64,000 bases of DNA from Hygrophila difformis (GCA_030278955.1 JAOANR010000001.1:1178001-1242000), one strand, 5' to 3'; positions 45,428-56,048 are shown, counted from the stretch's first letter. The notes: generated by a model not told the origin, from the sequence alone. Program-made: numbers and translations.

Positions 45428-45848
45428 AGTTGGTATCAGAGCCCGGCTATTTTTAAACTATTATTTTTAAACCATTACTATTTTTAAACTATTATTTAAA
45501 CCACTATTATTTTTAAACTATTATTTTTAAACCATTATTAATATTTTGACTATTATTTTAAATTTTAAATTATTATTTCCATGGAGAAATTTTATTTTAA
45601 AACCCATGGGAAAATATATATGGTGCATTAAATTATTATTGGGGGGAAGTATCATTTGCATATGCATGTTGCATCTCTGCTATGAACTTAGAATCTTTGC
45701 GAAACTTGAACTTAGAATCTTTGCGAAACTTGAACTTAGCATCTTGGCGAAACTTGAACTTAGAATCTTGGAAACTCGAACTTAGAATCTGGGCGAATTG
45801 AACTTAGAATCTTGGCGAATATTAACTTAGATCTCTTGCGTGCGCTAG
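45428..45848 (+). promoter_or_regulatory. E6 leader: primer site (45431-45446) and tandem repeats (45684-45826)
   Basis: TGGTATCAGAGCCCGG is the Met-tRNA-type primer site. Downstream, about six copies of a 22-26-bp unit (GAACTTAGAATCTTTGCGAAACTT and shortened forms, written here as GAACTTAGAATC plus TTTGCGAAACTT) run up to the ORF0 start. Repeats of this kind in a leader can arise by slippage during reverse transcription. Confidence 0.82.
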
Positions 45849-46184
45849 ATGGCTAGTCAAGACATGATGCAGTTGTTGGTCAGGATGATGAGTGTTCATC
45901 TCGATTCCCACCAGACCCTAGAGCAGATGAAGTACGGTATGGCTCAATTGGAGGCCAATTTACATCACATGGGCAACTTGAGAGAGGCGGATCATCACCG
46001 CATAAACCAACTCGAGCGTCAAGTTCAAACCCTCACTACACAAAACTTAATACTAAAGGAATACATCGATGCCCACGGGCAAGACTTAAACACTATCTTT
46101 GACGACCTATTACCGCCGAGTTCGGAGGAGGAAGATCCGGAGGAAGATCCTGCTACCCCACCGGGAGACGTCTTGAGGCACTAG
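45849..46184 (+). CDS. Small upstream ORF (ORF0-like), predicted coiled-coil protein with acidic tail, E6 copy
   Basis: A complete 111-codon frame begins MASQDMMQLLVRMM. It contains EQMKYGMAQLEANLHHM and INQLERQVQTLTTQNLILK (heptad-like hydrophobic spacing) and ends in a Glu/Asp/Pro-rich tail of about 20 residues. The frame is intact although E6 itself is truncated. Compared with the E1 copy, about 19 of 94 aligned residues differ and most changes are conservative (I/V, K/R, L/M). It sits 260 bp upstream of the gag ATG. No known domain is recognised. Dimerisation through the coiled coil is an inference from the pattern; function is unknown. Confidence 0.75.
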   Translation: MASQDMMQLLVRMMSVHLDSHQTLEQMKYGMAQLEANLHHMGNLREADHHRINQLERQVQTLTTQNLILKEYIDAHGQDLNTIFDDLLPPSSEEEDPEEDPATPPGDVLRH

Positions 46185-46444
46185 AGATTCTACTGTTAGA
46201 CATTGTTTTGCTAGGAAAATATTTCTACTTTTGTACTAAAATTTCTTTTGAGGAAATAAAATGCCCGATTTATTTTTTTAAATCAAAACAAACAAAACAA
46301 AATAAAATAAAACCCCGAAGCATACGTTGCTTCTTAATCCGAACAAAGCACCACGTGCTAAATTACTGCACTCATATACATTCATAGAAATTGCTTAGAC
46401 TATATGCTAAGTTCATCAGTCTTAAACTATCCTATTGTACCAGA

Positions 46445-46855
46445 ATGGCACCCAGAGGAAGAGGAAGAGGAAGAACTCAAACCACTCCCCAAACCACCAC
46501 TGAAACTCCTACTGAGACACTACCAAACGTCACTGAACCAATTCAACCTGAGATGGAACAACCCCAAGGTGCGCAGGACGCCCCCGCACCGAACAATGTG
46601 GGCGATCGTCTTAGGACGATAGAGGAAGTGTTGATTGCGCTCGGAAACGCGCAAGTCAACCAGGGTCAAGCTGCGGCGGTACCTCCGCCCCAAGCTCGCC
46701 CTAACTACCTAGCGATGGTGAATCCCTACCAGCCGCCCCACTATGCTGGTGAGGAGGATCCAGCTAAACTGGAGGAATGGATCCGGACTTTTGACAAACT
46801 GCTAGGAGCGGTCAAATGTCCGGAAGGAGAGAGGGTACATGTCGCTTCGTACTAC
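46445..46855 (+). pseudogene. gag: E6 gag, N-terminal half
   Basis: The ATG at 46445 opens MAPRGRGRGRTQTT, an Arg/Gly-rich start. A Thr/Pro-rich linker follows, then NNVGDRLRTIEEVLIALGNA and the Gag core NYLAMVNPYQPPHYAGEEDP, IRTFDKLLGAVKCPEGERVH and VASYY. The reading frame is open up to 46855, where it runs into Athila block A after VASYY; homologues continue YYLGGEADDWW. It would be a capsid-like protein if complete. The frame itself has no stops before the break, so the truncation is probably what inactivated it. Confidence 0.9.
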
Positions 46856-48990
46856 TGGTTTAGGTTTTATTTAATGAAACCAATTTATGATGGCGGTGTT
46901 GTGATTAGGGATATATTTATACGTAGTCATGTTTTTATTGCTCGTAGTTAAGAAACTGTGCCCCCGAAAGCGCACGGTGTCAAAAATTGCAGTAATTTAT
47001 AGTAAGACCGGATCGTTCACTGGAGGATGTGCGATAGAAGCAGGTCCCACGTCGTTTTACTAGATTTTCCATTCGTATTGCTCAATAGGTTTGAAAGATG
47101 ATTAATACCTACTAACATGAATTTAAATTAGATCTCGAAAGCAGTTAAATTAATCTACAAAGCAAATAAATCTATTCTAGAAAGCGGATAAGAATTATTC
47201 TAGGAATGCAGTAAACATTATCTACGAAATCAGGGAAAAGGTGCATTATGCCAACCGTGAAGTTGAGTCACAATGTAGACAGAAAGGACAGGAAGAAAAG
47301 AATGAAAATTGGACAAGAGTGAGATACAACAATATTAAACTTCCATTTTCATACGCAGATCTTTGTTTGGGATAATTCTATCAGATAGCTAATTCTCATG
47401 CTCTCAATAAGGCTTTCCCTTTAACAGACAGGTACTTGCAATATGAGTTTACATGTTCTTAAGACCGCAAATTCTAAGATACCACAGATTCGTAACTGCC
47501 CTGGCCTGGGTGTGTTACTTCATCTGTGGTGGAAAAGCAACACCCGACACATCATTTATTGAAATGCCAAGTACCACTATCATTCTCCCATGTCACACCC
47601 AAAGATTTGAATTCAGCCCTAAACTATCCCTTAACTGTCAATCCTAGTAGCAGTTACACAACTCTCAATACAACCGAGTGACCTCTAATGAAAGCGGTTA
47701 AAAGAAAGCGGTAAAGAAAGCATTTAAACCTATCACTCGGAGGTTTTGAAAATCTGACCCTGGTAGTAAAAGACAGCTCCCCATCAGGATGAAGGAGTAT
47801 GGATCAAGAATTCCCGGCTCTCAGTGAACCACTAGTGTGTTCACTTCCTTCCGGGTGATTATGAGATACAAACTAATGAAACGAACTAATAAATTAGTTC
47901 GTTCCGGATGCACTCACTCAGGACTCAAAAGTAGGCTTTGGCAGAAGAGGATAGCGGTTGAAAGAAAACTCAACCCTATCTTGGAAAATAACCAAGGCCT
48001 GGATGATGTTCCTCTAAGATTATTTACTACACTGTATTTGAATCCAAGTGGACCCCATCTCGGTGTAGGACTTAATCTTACATTTCCATCAACCAGCAAT
48101 TTTGGAAAATAATGGATTTGAAAATCATTCCCTGTCAGGTGCTAGACTCTCAGTTAAAACACAGACCCTTTCAGTCTAGGCGAGACCTAATCGCTGAATC
48201 TGCTTCTTAATTTCCCAAAATACAACCCTTGACAGAATATGAATTAGTCATAACTGAAGAATTTATCCCTTACTCAGATCCGGATTTTATAAAGAGGTTT
48301 TTGTTGGAAATTTATAAAGCAATATCTGTTTAAGATCTAGACTTCTATTGTCCAAGGGAAGGATCCCAAAATAAGTACAGACCACAATAGTATATAATAT
48401 TATCATGCATAAAGATATATGGAAGTGTAAAATTAATTGACCCAAAATATAAATGCGGGTCTAAACAGAAGGTGAAACACAGAATGAAGTGGTCAAGGGA
48501 CCAAAGTAATGGCAGAATAATCAGGTGGACTGTAAACATCTACTGTCCAATTTCCCAATCACTCGGATGGAGCGAATTTAGACTGCTTAGACCCTATAAT
48601 GGTGGTGTCAACACCAGTTGGGCCTCCACTGCCTGTGAATTCGGATAAAAACCTACATGCTTCCCTTCTATAATGATCATCAGTTGGCATTGACTGATGC
48701 CAACTGACTCCCAGTACGGATTGGGATTCAGGTTTGGAAATTAAGATAATAAAAATAAAACTGTATCTGGATGGGAGTCAGCCGAGCAGCTATTATAACC
48801 CCGGATGGGCGAACCGCCAAGGCTTCCACTGACAGCCATCCAGACCATGCAAAATAACAATTAGTAACTAATACCCAGAATACGAGCTAGTTATCCATGA
48901 GGGAGTACCCGCCAACATTAGTCTGATGTATTCTTTACTAATTGTTCCACACAACACTCAAAGACAAAATAAATAAGAAATAAGAGAAGA
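46856..48990. repeat. Athila LTR-derived block AB (copy 2), left-truncated; likely the E7 3' LTR end
   Basis: It is collinear with 31200-33350, including GTGCCCCCGAAAGCGCAC near 46960, TCTTTGTTTGGGATAATTC near 47365 and TACGAGCTAGTTATCC near 48880. The first about 60 bases of the block are missing at the junction with E6. Because E7 pol is on the minus strand and this block lies 3' of it, minus orientation is most likely. No gene is present. Confidence 0.75.
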
Positions 48991-49379
48991 TTCCTTGTAT
49001 GAGAGACATTGGTTTCTCATGCAAGGTTGTGGATTGGGTCCACATGTGATGGTCTTAAATAATCCTTCCTACCGTAATTAATTACAGTCCAGATTATCTG
49101 TTTAAGCCATCAAGATTTTGTTTATACAAGAATGTTTTAATGGCAATTGAACAAAGGTCCTTTAGTCATGATGATTATTGAAGTTTGATTATTGCTAATC
49201 TCAATCTTTAATCATTAATGAGTCAAGGGTTCAATCAGTTAAGTGATGCAAATGGAGAATCAAAATTTGGGCAGCATAACACCCTATATTGCAATTCCAG
49301 AATGTTACATCCTAACCCGTGGGGCTATGATGTGAGTGTTGCAATATAAAATAGGGAGAGAATGAAGTTTGTTTGAGAT
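48991..49379. other. Athila LTR-internal sequence without gene
   Basis: AT-rich sequence between block AB and the palindrome array. It has the short inverted repeat CTTGTATGAGAGA / TTCTCATGCAAGG near 49000. Nothing else is recognised. Confidence 0.5.
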
Positions 49380-49940
49380 TAAATAGAGGGAGAGGAACCC
49401 TTGTCGCGATATCATAAATTTTGTCGCGGACCGAGATCCGCGACATGGACATCCCGACAAGTTTTTAGAAATTTTGGCAGCATAACGCTTCTTTGTCGCT
49501 ATGCAAGATTTTGTCGCGGAACGTGGTTCCGCGACAAGGGTGACATCGCGACAAAGTGTTTTCAGAAAATTCCTAAAGCATTTGAACCCTTGTCGCTATG
49601 CATGGAAATTTTGTCGCGGAACGTGGTTCCGCGACAAGGTGTTCCGCGACAAGGTGTTCAAAGATCAAGGAACATGGCATAATTTTTCTGTCTCAGAATG
49701 GGATTTTGTCGCGGAACGTGGCTCCGCGACAAGATGATTCCGCGACAAAAAGCCATGAAGACAAAATGCAAGAGTTTGGCTCCTTTGTCGCTATGCATGG
49801 ACAGTTTTGTCGCGGAACGTGGCTCCGCGACAAGGTATTCCGCGACAAAGGGTTTTAAATTATGGAGACAAGTGTCTTGAAACACCTTGGTCGCGTAACA
49901 GCCATTTTGTCGCGGAACGTGGTTCCGCGCCAGAAGGCGG
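49380..49940. repeat. Nested palindrome array based on TTGTCGCGGAAC (array 1 of E7)
   Basis: Inner inverted repeats (arms TTGTCGCGGAAC or TTGTCGCGGAGC-type, 3-base loop GTG) lie at 49511-49537, 49611-49637, 49706-49732 and 49807-49833. A decayed one lies near 49425 and a partial one near 49905. They are flanked by outer arms CTTTGTCGC and GCGACAAAG, giving inverted repeats of 60-70 bp. Confidence 0.94.
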
Positions 49941-50587
49941 TTGGCGCCCAAGGTGGTTCAGGACAAAAGTCAGAAAAAGCAGAAATGAACAGTGGCATGC
50001 AAACATCGTGATCTCACCCTATTTCAGATCAAAAAGCGATTCTAAGCTAAAAATAAGCAAGAAACATTCAAAAAAAAGAAGAACATGCTTAAACAAAAAT
50101 AACAAGGATGGGCAGAATATTAAAATAAAGCAGGAGTCCTAATCTAGGGTTTGATCACACATCCACACAACATTATCCATAATATGCCAACAGTAAACAT
50201 AAAAATAACAAAATGGGGGTCAAATGACCCCAAAATGAAAAAGAGAGCATAAATCCATGGGGTGTGAGACCCATTTCATGATTTGGGACACAAATGATGA
50301 ATGTTTTCCCATATTATTGAAGAGGTATTGTTAATACCCATGATTTGGGCATTACAAACCCTAAAACAAGAGTTTAGAAACCAAAACATGGTATAAAAAT
50401 GGCTATCTAAGCAACTGTGAACAGTAAAACACTAAACTAAGCTAAACTAAGAGCAAAAATTAAATAATACATAAAAATAAACCTAAACTACTCTACCTAA
50501 GGAGGAACTCCTAAGCTTGCCTGCAAGAGCTCTACAAGAATTTCAATCTCTCTACTGGCCAACCCCTAGCTCATGGGAGACACCTCA
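49941..50587 (-). other. E7 LTR, transcribed-side sequence without gene
   Basis: On the minus strand this follows the TATA box at 50588. It includes GTAGAGTAGTTTAGG and AAGCTTAGGAGTTCC near 50510 (leader-like) and AT-rich sequence to the palindrome array. No coding frame of note. Confidence 0.5.
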
Positions 50588-50595
50588 TATTTATA
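50588..50595 (-). promoter_or_regulatory. TATA box of the E7 LTR
   Basis: TATAAATA on the minus strand is preceded by GGGCTTAGGGTTACACTTC. It matches in context the plus-strand TATA segment at 40149. It points to minus-strand transcription, the same direction as E7 pol. Confidence 0.65.
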
Positions 50596-50679
50596 GAAGT
50601 GTAACCCTAAGCCCATGGGCCTTGATTCTAGCCCATTGTGTCTTAAGACATCACACACATCACAGCTTTGTCTCGGAGC

Positions 50680-50910
50680 ATCAAGTTGGTCGCGGAACAC
50701 ACTGCATGTGGCAAGGCTTCTCGACTGGGTCTTGTGTCTCTATTTGTGCATCTTGGTCGCGGAACATGCCTTTGTCGCGGAGCATGCCATCGCGACAAAG
50801 GTCATCGCGCCAAGGGGCTTGGCTGGTCTCCTCTTCATTTGGGCCACTTGGTCGCGGAACATGCCTTCGTCGCGGAACACTGCATCGCGCCAAGGGGCTT
50901 CCGCGACAAA
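50680..50910. repeat. GTCGCGGA palindrome array 2 of E7
   Basis: Repeated half-sites GTCGCGGAACA, GTCGCGGAGCATG and ATCGCGACAAAGG or ATCGCGCCAAGGGG form imperfect inverted repeats just upstream of the E7 LTR TATA box (minus strand sense). Confidence 0.85.
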
Positions 50911-50961
50911 GGTCTTCCTGGGCCTGCTGGATTGGGCCAGATGGGCCGAAAATATTCTTTT

Positions 50962-51900
50962 TGTGGGCTTTTCTATCTTTTTCCCATCTTTTTGTTTCCT
51001 TTTCTTTTTCTCATGTTTTTGGATTTTTCTAACATAAATATGTAATAAAATTACATATTTATGTCTTTTTCACACCAGCTTATTATTTTTACAATTATGC
51101 ATAAATTAGTCCAATTCGACTGCTTTCTTACTTAATGTAAGACCGGAATGCGATCAAATGCCCGTTTAAGACACGGAAATGGATTGAAAATAATGGTCAT
51201 TTTTGGCCATTATCAACATCCTCACATTTAATACTGATCGTCCCCGAGCAGTCAGAGTCAATGTTCGTAAGAACACGGACTCTACATATTCAATTCATTT
51301 TCGTGGCTTCATAAATCACATCCTTTATGGATTGGGATAAGACAATCAAAAATTACAAGTATTAAATTCCCTTGATTGCAGTGTTTAATGAAATGATACT
51401 TGCTCACTACATCGGGCCTACAAATCAAACATTATTATCAACCTTTCATGAATATCATGTTTGAAAAATGCAAAGATTAGGGATGAGAATTAGAGGATGA
51501 CATGAACATGTGTAATAAGACAAAGCCTCTCATATAAGAGAATCGGAAAAATTCACTCACTCTCAATTGGGGTTTAATCATGAACGCTCAAAATCAAATT
51601 TAATTAAATTATCCCATAAGCTTGCAATCAGACCAATTCGCCACCGGCTCATTTCTTCAAATCGAGATCACGAGGTCTTATTTGAGGGTTATAACGGGGC
51701 GTACGGTTGTAACATTAGGTAGGAAAGGGAAATATTGGGCTAAGAAGTGGCAAGAATTAATTCTATCATAACTTGGCATTTTTATTTAAAATTTATGATC
51801 ATCAATGTTTCTCTTTCTTTTTGATTTTCTTTCTATTGCATGACATTAGACTATTGTCTAATTGCTTGTCATCTGCAATTTATTTGTGTTGAATGACATT
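50962..51900 (-). repeat. Athila 3'-region block C (copy 2)
   Basis: Collinear with 39056-40010, in what appears to be the native arrangement (antisense to E7 pol on the plus strand). It contains CCATTATCAACATCCTCACA, GTCCCCGAGCAGTCAGAG and TTATAACGGGGCGTACGG. No gene is present. Confidence 0.82.
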
Positions 51901-52886
51901 CAACTTTTTTTTTTTTTTTTTTGAATCGGTTTATAGAATACCGATTTATAGTTTTCATTGATGATCAAAAATTGTAATGCCTTGATAGAATTCATCATTG
52001 CACACTTGGGTTTGAATTTCTTGGTCTTTTTGTAAGGCTAGGAATAATATAAAGGGCTTCAAAGAAAAATTAGGCTTATAGGCTCCAATTAGTTAATCCT
52101 AAAGGGAAAATATTTTTGGGTTTGGATTTCAAACGAAGGCCAAAAATTTGGGTTTTTCTAAGTGCCTCGATCATATGCTCGATTTCGGGAATATGGCATG
52201 GTCTTGAATCGGTCACAATTGCAAGTTCTAGTTTCCTTTAATCAAAATGATTCACACATCAAAGAAAATGAATGAGTAAAAGTGACTCATGGCTCAAATC
52301 TCACAAGGTTGGGTTAATTCATGTCATACAATATTCTCAAATTTAATCCAAGCTTAATTCTAACAATTTATTCAATCGAAATCTCTAACATGCAGATTTA
52401 TTACCCAATAAGCTGATCGCATCATTAAATTTTTATAGCTCAAAACCTTAGGAATTCATTTCATGCATGTCTTCAATTATATTATCCCAATTTGAAAGTC
52501 TGAAAATTTAATCATAAGCCTAAATTCAACCTGTGAATTTAGAGCAAGTTTATGCATATTTTTGCTGGTTATTTAATTGAAAGCAGTAAAGAGGCACTGC
52601 TGACATACTGAGTATGTCAACAGCATATTTTTGGCCTGACAGTCACTTATTCATCTCGGACTGTGCAGACATCTTTTCAAAGGAAAGCAGTAAAGAATTG
52701 TTCATTGGTCTCAAAAGCTGAGTTCCAATTTAGGGAAAGCAAATAAATACAACCGAGGCAAGGGATTCTCGTGCAGTTAATACAAACCTGTACACACAAA
52801 AGGAGGATTCCCTTGCAGATTACTACTACTAAAATGGAAATGAAATAAAGCCAGGTAAAGTGGAACTAGGATTCTTCCTTTCTTCT
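51901..52886 (-). other. E7 segment between block C and the F-box exon
   Basis: On the minus strand this lies 3' of the F-box stop codon. It holds an 18-20-base run of T (plus strand, near 51906), a palindrome with arms TGACATACT and AGTATGTCA near 52600, and repeats of AAAGCAGTAAAGA. No coding sequence is recognised; the start may include the 3' untranslated region of the F-box transcript. Confidence 0.5.
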
Positions 52887-54679
52887 TCAGGGCATGTATC
52901 GGAGCCAGAGGACACAGCTGGAAAGCTCACAACGCAGGCACCAATCGCGGTTTCTCAGAGGTGCATGCCATCTTGGGCAGTAGACTCTGACTCCTTGGCC
53001 TGCCCACAGTTGTGGGTTGTCTGGGTTGTCTGTTATCCAAGCGAGGACGTTGGTGGAAGTGTACCGAAAAACTGATCGATCTGTCACCATCCTGTCGATC
53101 ATTCTGATCCCCTGCTCAACTTGGCTTTCATCCGTCTTACTCATAAGCATCAATCCGCGGGTGAAGATTGACGTCTTATGGTTGTCCTCAAGTCCCGGGC
53201 GTAGCAGTTCACAAGCGCGCTCCTCATTCCCCTCTGCAAATGCCCTGAGTGCTGGGATAAGCTGAAGATTGAAGTTTCCTGCCGCTGTGCATATTCGCAG
53301 GAATCTCTCCTTCTGCCGACGGATCCTTACTTGCCATCTCTTCACAGTGGAGGTGTTAACCTCGCATCGCTTGTACACGATAGTAAGGTTTCCAGCATCC
53401 CTGAGCTTCTTGCATACACGTTGCGCGGCAAACACCTCCCTGATTTCATCCTCTCCTATCCGGGAGAGGATTTCACCAAGGAGTTCTAGCGGTAAGTCCA
53501 GCAACTTAGTTCCCTCTGGAGCAGGGTCTGGAATGGGAGGATTACCCCTGAAAAGATAAGAAGCGATGAATCCAATTTTTATGTAATTTTCGGAAATTAT
53601 TCAAGTTCAGAAACCAACATCCTCACATTTAGAGCTTTGCTCTAGATGTGAGATTATTAAATTTCTGACTTGAATTTTAATTTAAAGCACATGTAAATAA
53701 TATTTGGTTTTAAATGGGCTAAAGAGCCCAAAATAAAATAAAATTGGCATTGGGCCTAAAATCTTTTTAATGGGCCATAGGGCCCAAAAGTTTTCAGTTT
53801 TATTAAACAAGTCCGAGACACTTGTTGGAAGTGGAATGAGATGGATAGATGGAAATGGAATGCTCGAATATTGGAATGTGCAATGGAGACGTGGCGGAAC
53901 GGATCTGCTGTTTTTGGATAGCTTGGACTGTTTGGACAGTTAAAGCATCCAAAAATTTGCAAACACTGTCTTTAATTTTAAAAATGGTTGACTTGTTTTA
54001 TTTAACAAAGGTGGGATGTGAGTGGTCCCATTTTGGATTTTTGAAAAGGATAGCAGTTGGGTGACAAAAGTACTGCTATCTTACTCACACTAGTGTTCCA
54101 TTGGGAACAAAAGACTCAAGTCAAACATTAAACAAAAATGACTCTTTTTGTCTTTTTCTAAAAGTTGCTTTTATTAAAAGTGGAAGCTTCCTATTGGGTG
54201 TTTGTACTATGTTTCCATAAACAAACAAACATTTATTCCCATGAGATTTTTAACATGGGGACAAATGTGCCCAAAGAGATCTTACCTCTTTTATTACACC
54301 AACTCAACACTGTGCACATCACATCAGGATCAATCAAACCAACAACATCAAGATATTCAAAACAATACCCAAATGTTCATCAGTTTGTTCTTTCCAGTTT
54401 TAAACCTTCAAAAACTTACCCATTACCAGTTTCAAGATGGGGTTTCAGGCGTTTCAAAATGGTGCTCATAACCGAGAGCACTTTGAAAACTTCCAAAAAT
54501 CTAAAGTTAAAAGCACACATTAACCACACCACACCAAGAACACAACAAAATAAAAAAAACAAAATAAAGGGTCCGAATGGGTGCTATGAACATGGCGAAA
54601 ACAGGGTTTACCCTCTCCTCCTTGGCTCGGGTCTAGGCACGGGTCCAAGGTTTGGGAGGCGTCCATGAAATCGGTCCAT
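52887..54679 (-). CDS. Spliced F-box protein gene (At2g35280-like) in the env position of Athila element E7
   Basis: Exon 1 runs from the ATG at 54679 to 54612 (68 bases, basic and proline-rich, start MDRFHGRLPN), with donor GTAAAC. Exon 2 begins at 53547 after acceptor TCTTTTCAG and ends at the TGA at 52887-52889. The phases match exactly (AGA GG + G). The predicted protein is about 242 residues. The F-box at residues about 38-80 reads LLDLPLELLGEILSRIGEDE, then VFAAQRVCKKLRD. An alpha-helical region with ALRAFAEGNEERACELL and SIFTRGLMLMSK follows, as in the At2g35280-like plant F-box group, then a Cys-rich end (VYCPRWH, WCLRCELSSC). Such proteins recruit substrates to SCF ubiquitin ligases. 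It lies downstream of E7 pol in the same sense. The transcript model is inferred. Confidence 0.75.
53548..54611 (-). other. Predicted intron of the E7 F-box gene
   Basis: About 1,064 bp between donor GTAAAC and acceptor CAG. It includes an inverted repeat with arms CACATTTAGAGC and GCTCTAGATGTG around a short loop near 53615, and a CACTCACATCCCACC stretch near 54010. No internal exon is evident. Confidence 0.6.
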
Positions 54680-54827
54680 AGTTTCCCCTTAGAAAAAGAG
54701 TGATAAGGTTGCGAAGAACACGTGGTGTTCGTTCGGATGAGAGGAAAATGGGGGAAAGAAGATGGAGAAGCTGAAGGAAGTTGAAATGACAAGTGAAAGT
54801 GAAAAGAAAGCGGAGGGGGTGGGGGGG

Positions 54828-54835
54828 TATAAATA
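54828..54835 (-). promoter_or_regulatory. TATA-like box upstream of the F-box leader exon
   Basis: A TATTTATA (minus strand) lies about 150 bases before the ATG at 54679. It is followed by CT-rich sequence and the G-box-like ACACGTGG motif (CCACGTGT near 54720). E5 shows an equivalent box at 40911-40917. It suggests a separate promoter for the third gene rather than readthrough only. Confidence 0.5.
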
Positions 54836-54844
54836 CTTGAACTT

Positions 54845-55160
54845 TTGTCGCAGAATCCGAGACTTTGTCGCGGAACCAGGTTCCGCGACAAGGCGTAGCG
54901 ACATCAGAGAGGTCGCGGAGTTGAGGGTTGGTCGCGGAGTCATGCTCCGCGACAAGGCTACCGCGACAAAGCTCAGTATGGAGACAAGGTCAACGCAGAT
55001 CATGTCGCGGAGCAGGGCTTGGTCGCGGAGTCATGCTCCGCAACAAGGTGCATCGCGACAATCACCGGAGAAGGGTTAAGAAGGAAAAGGGAGTTTGTCG
55101 CGGAACAGGGCCTGGTCGCGATGCATGACATCGCGACAAAGGGCCTTCCGCGACAAGGAA
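54845..55160. repeat. GTCGCGGA palindrome array 3 of E7
   Basis: Repeated TTGTCGCGGAACC/GGTTCCGCGACAA and GTCGCGGAGTCATG/CATGCTCCGCGACAA arms form at least five inverted repeats, upstream of the F-box promoter. In E5 the unrelated AATTCGGTCT array occupies the same place (40934-41541). Confidence 0.92.
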
Positions 55161-55646
55161 TTTTTTGAATTTTCAAATTTTCTTGGACTGGGCCCGAGTG
55201 TGATGTGGGCCTGAGTCCATTTTATTTGATTTGGGCTGAATAAATTCAGTCCAAGTAAATTCAAAATGCTGGGCTGAAAATTAAACAATCCACTTGCATA
55301 AAATTAGGTTGGGTTAGTTCCATTTATCTGTGAATTTTGTTTCGGGTATTGAATCTCTTCAAATTCCGAAAACGTTTTCTTAGACTTATGGAACCAATCC
55401 AACCAAGAACCTGGTTTTTCCATGTTACTCTTATCTGCTCCTCTTTTTGGGGGTTCCGAACTTCTGCAAGATAGATGAATGAAATGCATTAGATTTTCTC
55501 CAAATATCAACATCATCACATTTAGAGTCTTAGTACTCTAAATGTTTAATTGATCTTTGGGTACTTGCTCGTCATGAAATAAGTACTGTAAATATATACT
55601 ATATATATATATAAACTAAAATTTTTGTGTTTTTAAATGCTGTTTC
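55161..55646 (-). repeat. Athila post-pol block (copy 2)
   Basis: About 55290-55570 is collinear with 41680-42000. It includes the inverted repeat CATTTAGAGT ... ACTCTAAATG near 55520 and a TA-rich microsatellite (ATATATATATATA near 55600). It directly follows the integrase end. Confidence 0.7.
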
Positions 55647-56048
55647 TTATTGAGTGTAAGCCGGGTCTGCCACTGCTTGGCTTTCTTTCTCCGGATCGAA
55701 CTGTCCAAGGTACTCTTTTAATCGTTGTCCATTCACCACTATATCGCCCCTATCAGTTCGGATCCTGACAGCTCCATTTTTGAACACCTCTAGTACTTCA
55801 TGTGGTCCTTCCCATCTAGATTTGAGCTTTCCGGGGAACATCTTCAACCTAGTATTGAACAATAACACATGTTGACCAACATAAAAATACTTAGGTTTGA
55901 TCCGGCGATCGTGCAACTTCTGGGTCCGCTCCTTGTAAATTCGAGAGCTTTCATAAGCTTGCGCTCGTATTTCCTCAATTTCATTGAGGTCCAACTTACG
56001 TTTGCTCTGAGCAACTTTCGGATCGAAGTTAAGCGTTTTAACGGCTCA
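55647..56048 (-). pseudogene. pol: E7 integrase C-terminal part, separated by one stop codon
   Basis: This continues the pol frame after the TGA at 56046-56048, where relatives have Trp (HKAYWAVKTLN). Translation gives LNEIEEIRAQAYESSRIYKE, then KTQKLHDRRI-type basic residues (ERTQKLHDRRIKPKYFYVGQ), then FPGKLKSRWEGPHEVLEVF, the GPY/F-like module that ends Ty3/gypsy integrases. It ends at the stop at 55647 after DPAYTQ. The frame is the same as upstream, so one TGG-to-TGA change separates the two parts. Confidence 0.9.

Larger units (their letters stand above)
42825..46855 (+). mobile_element. E6: 5' part of a chromovirus (LTR, leader, ORF0, gag start), truncated
   Basis: A full 5' LTR (42825-45427), primer site, leader repeats, upstream small frame and the first half of gag are present. 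At 46855 the gag core stops in the SYY motif and Athila block A follows. No 3' LTR is found, so its target duplication cannot be checked. It belongs to the same family as E1: same LTR, ORF0 and Gag type. Confidence 0.9.

Noticed and set aside
54520..54891. Unspliced 123-residue frame starting MDASQTL on the minus strand
   Set aside because: The spliced frame from the ATG at 54679 uses a good donor at 54612, joins the F-box exon in phase and has a counterpart in E5; the unspliced frame runs into low-complexity sequence.
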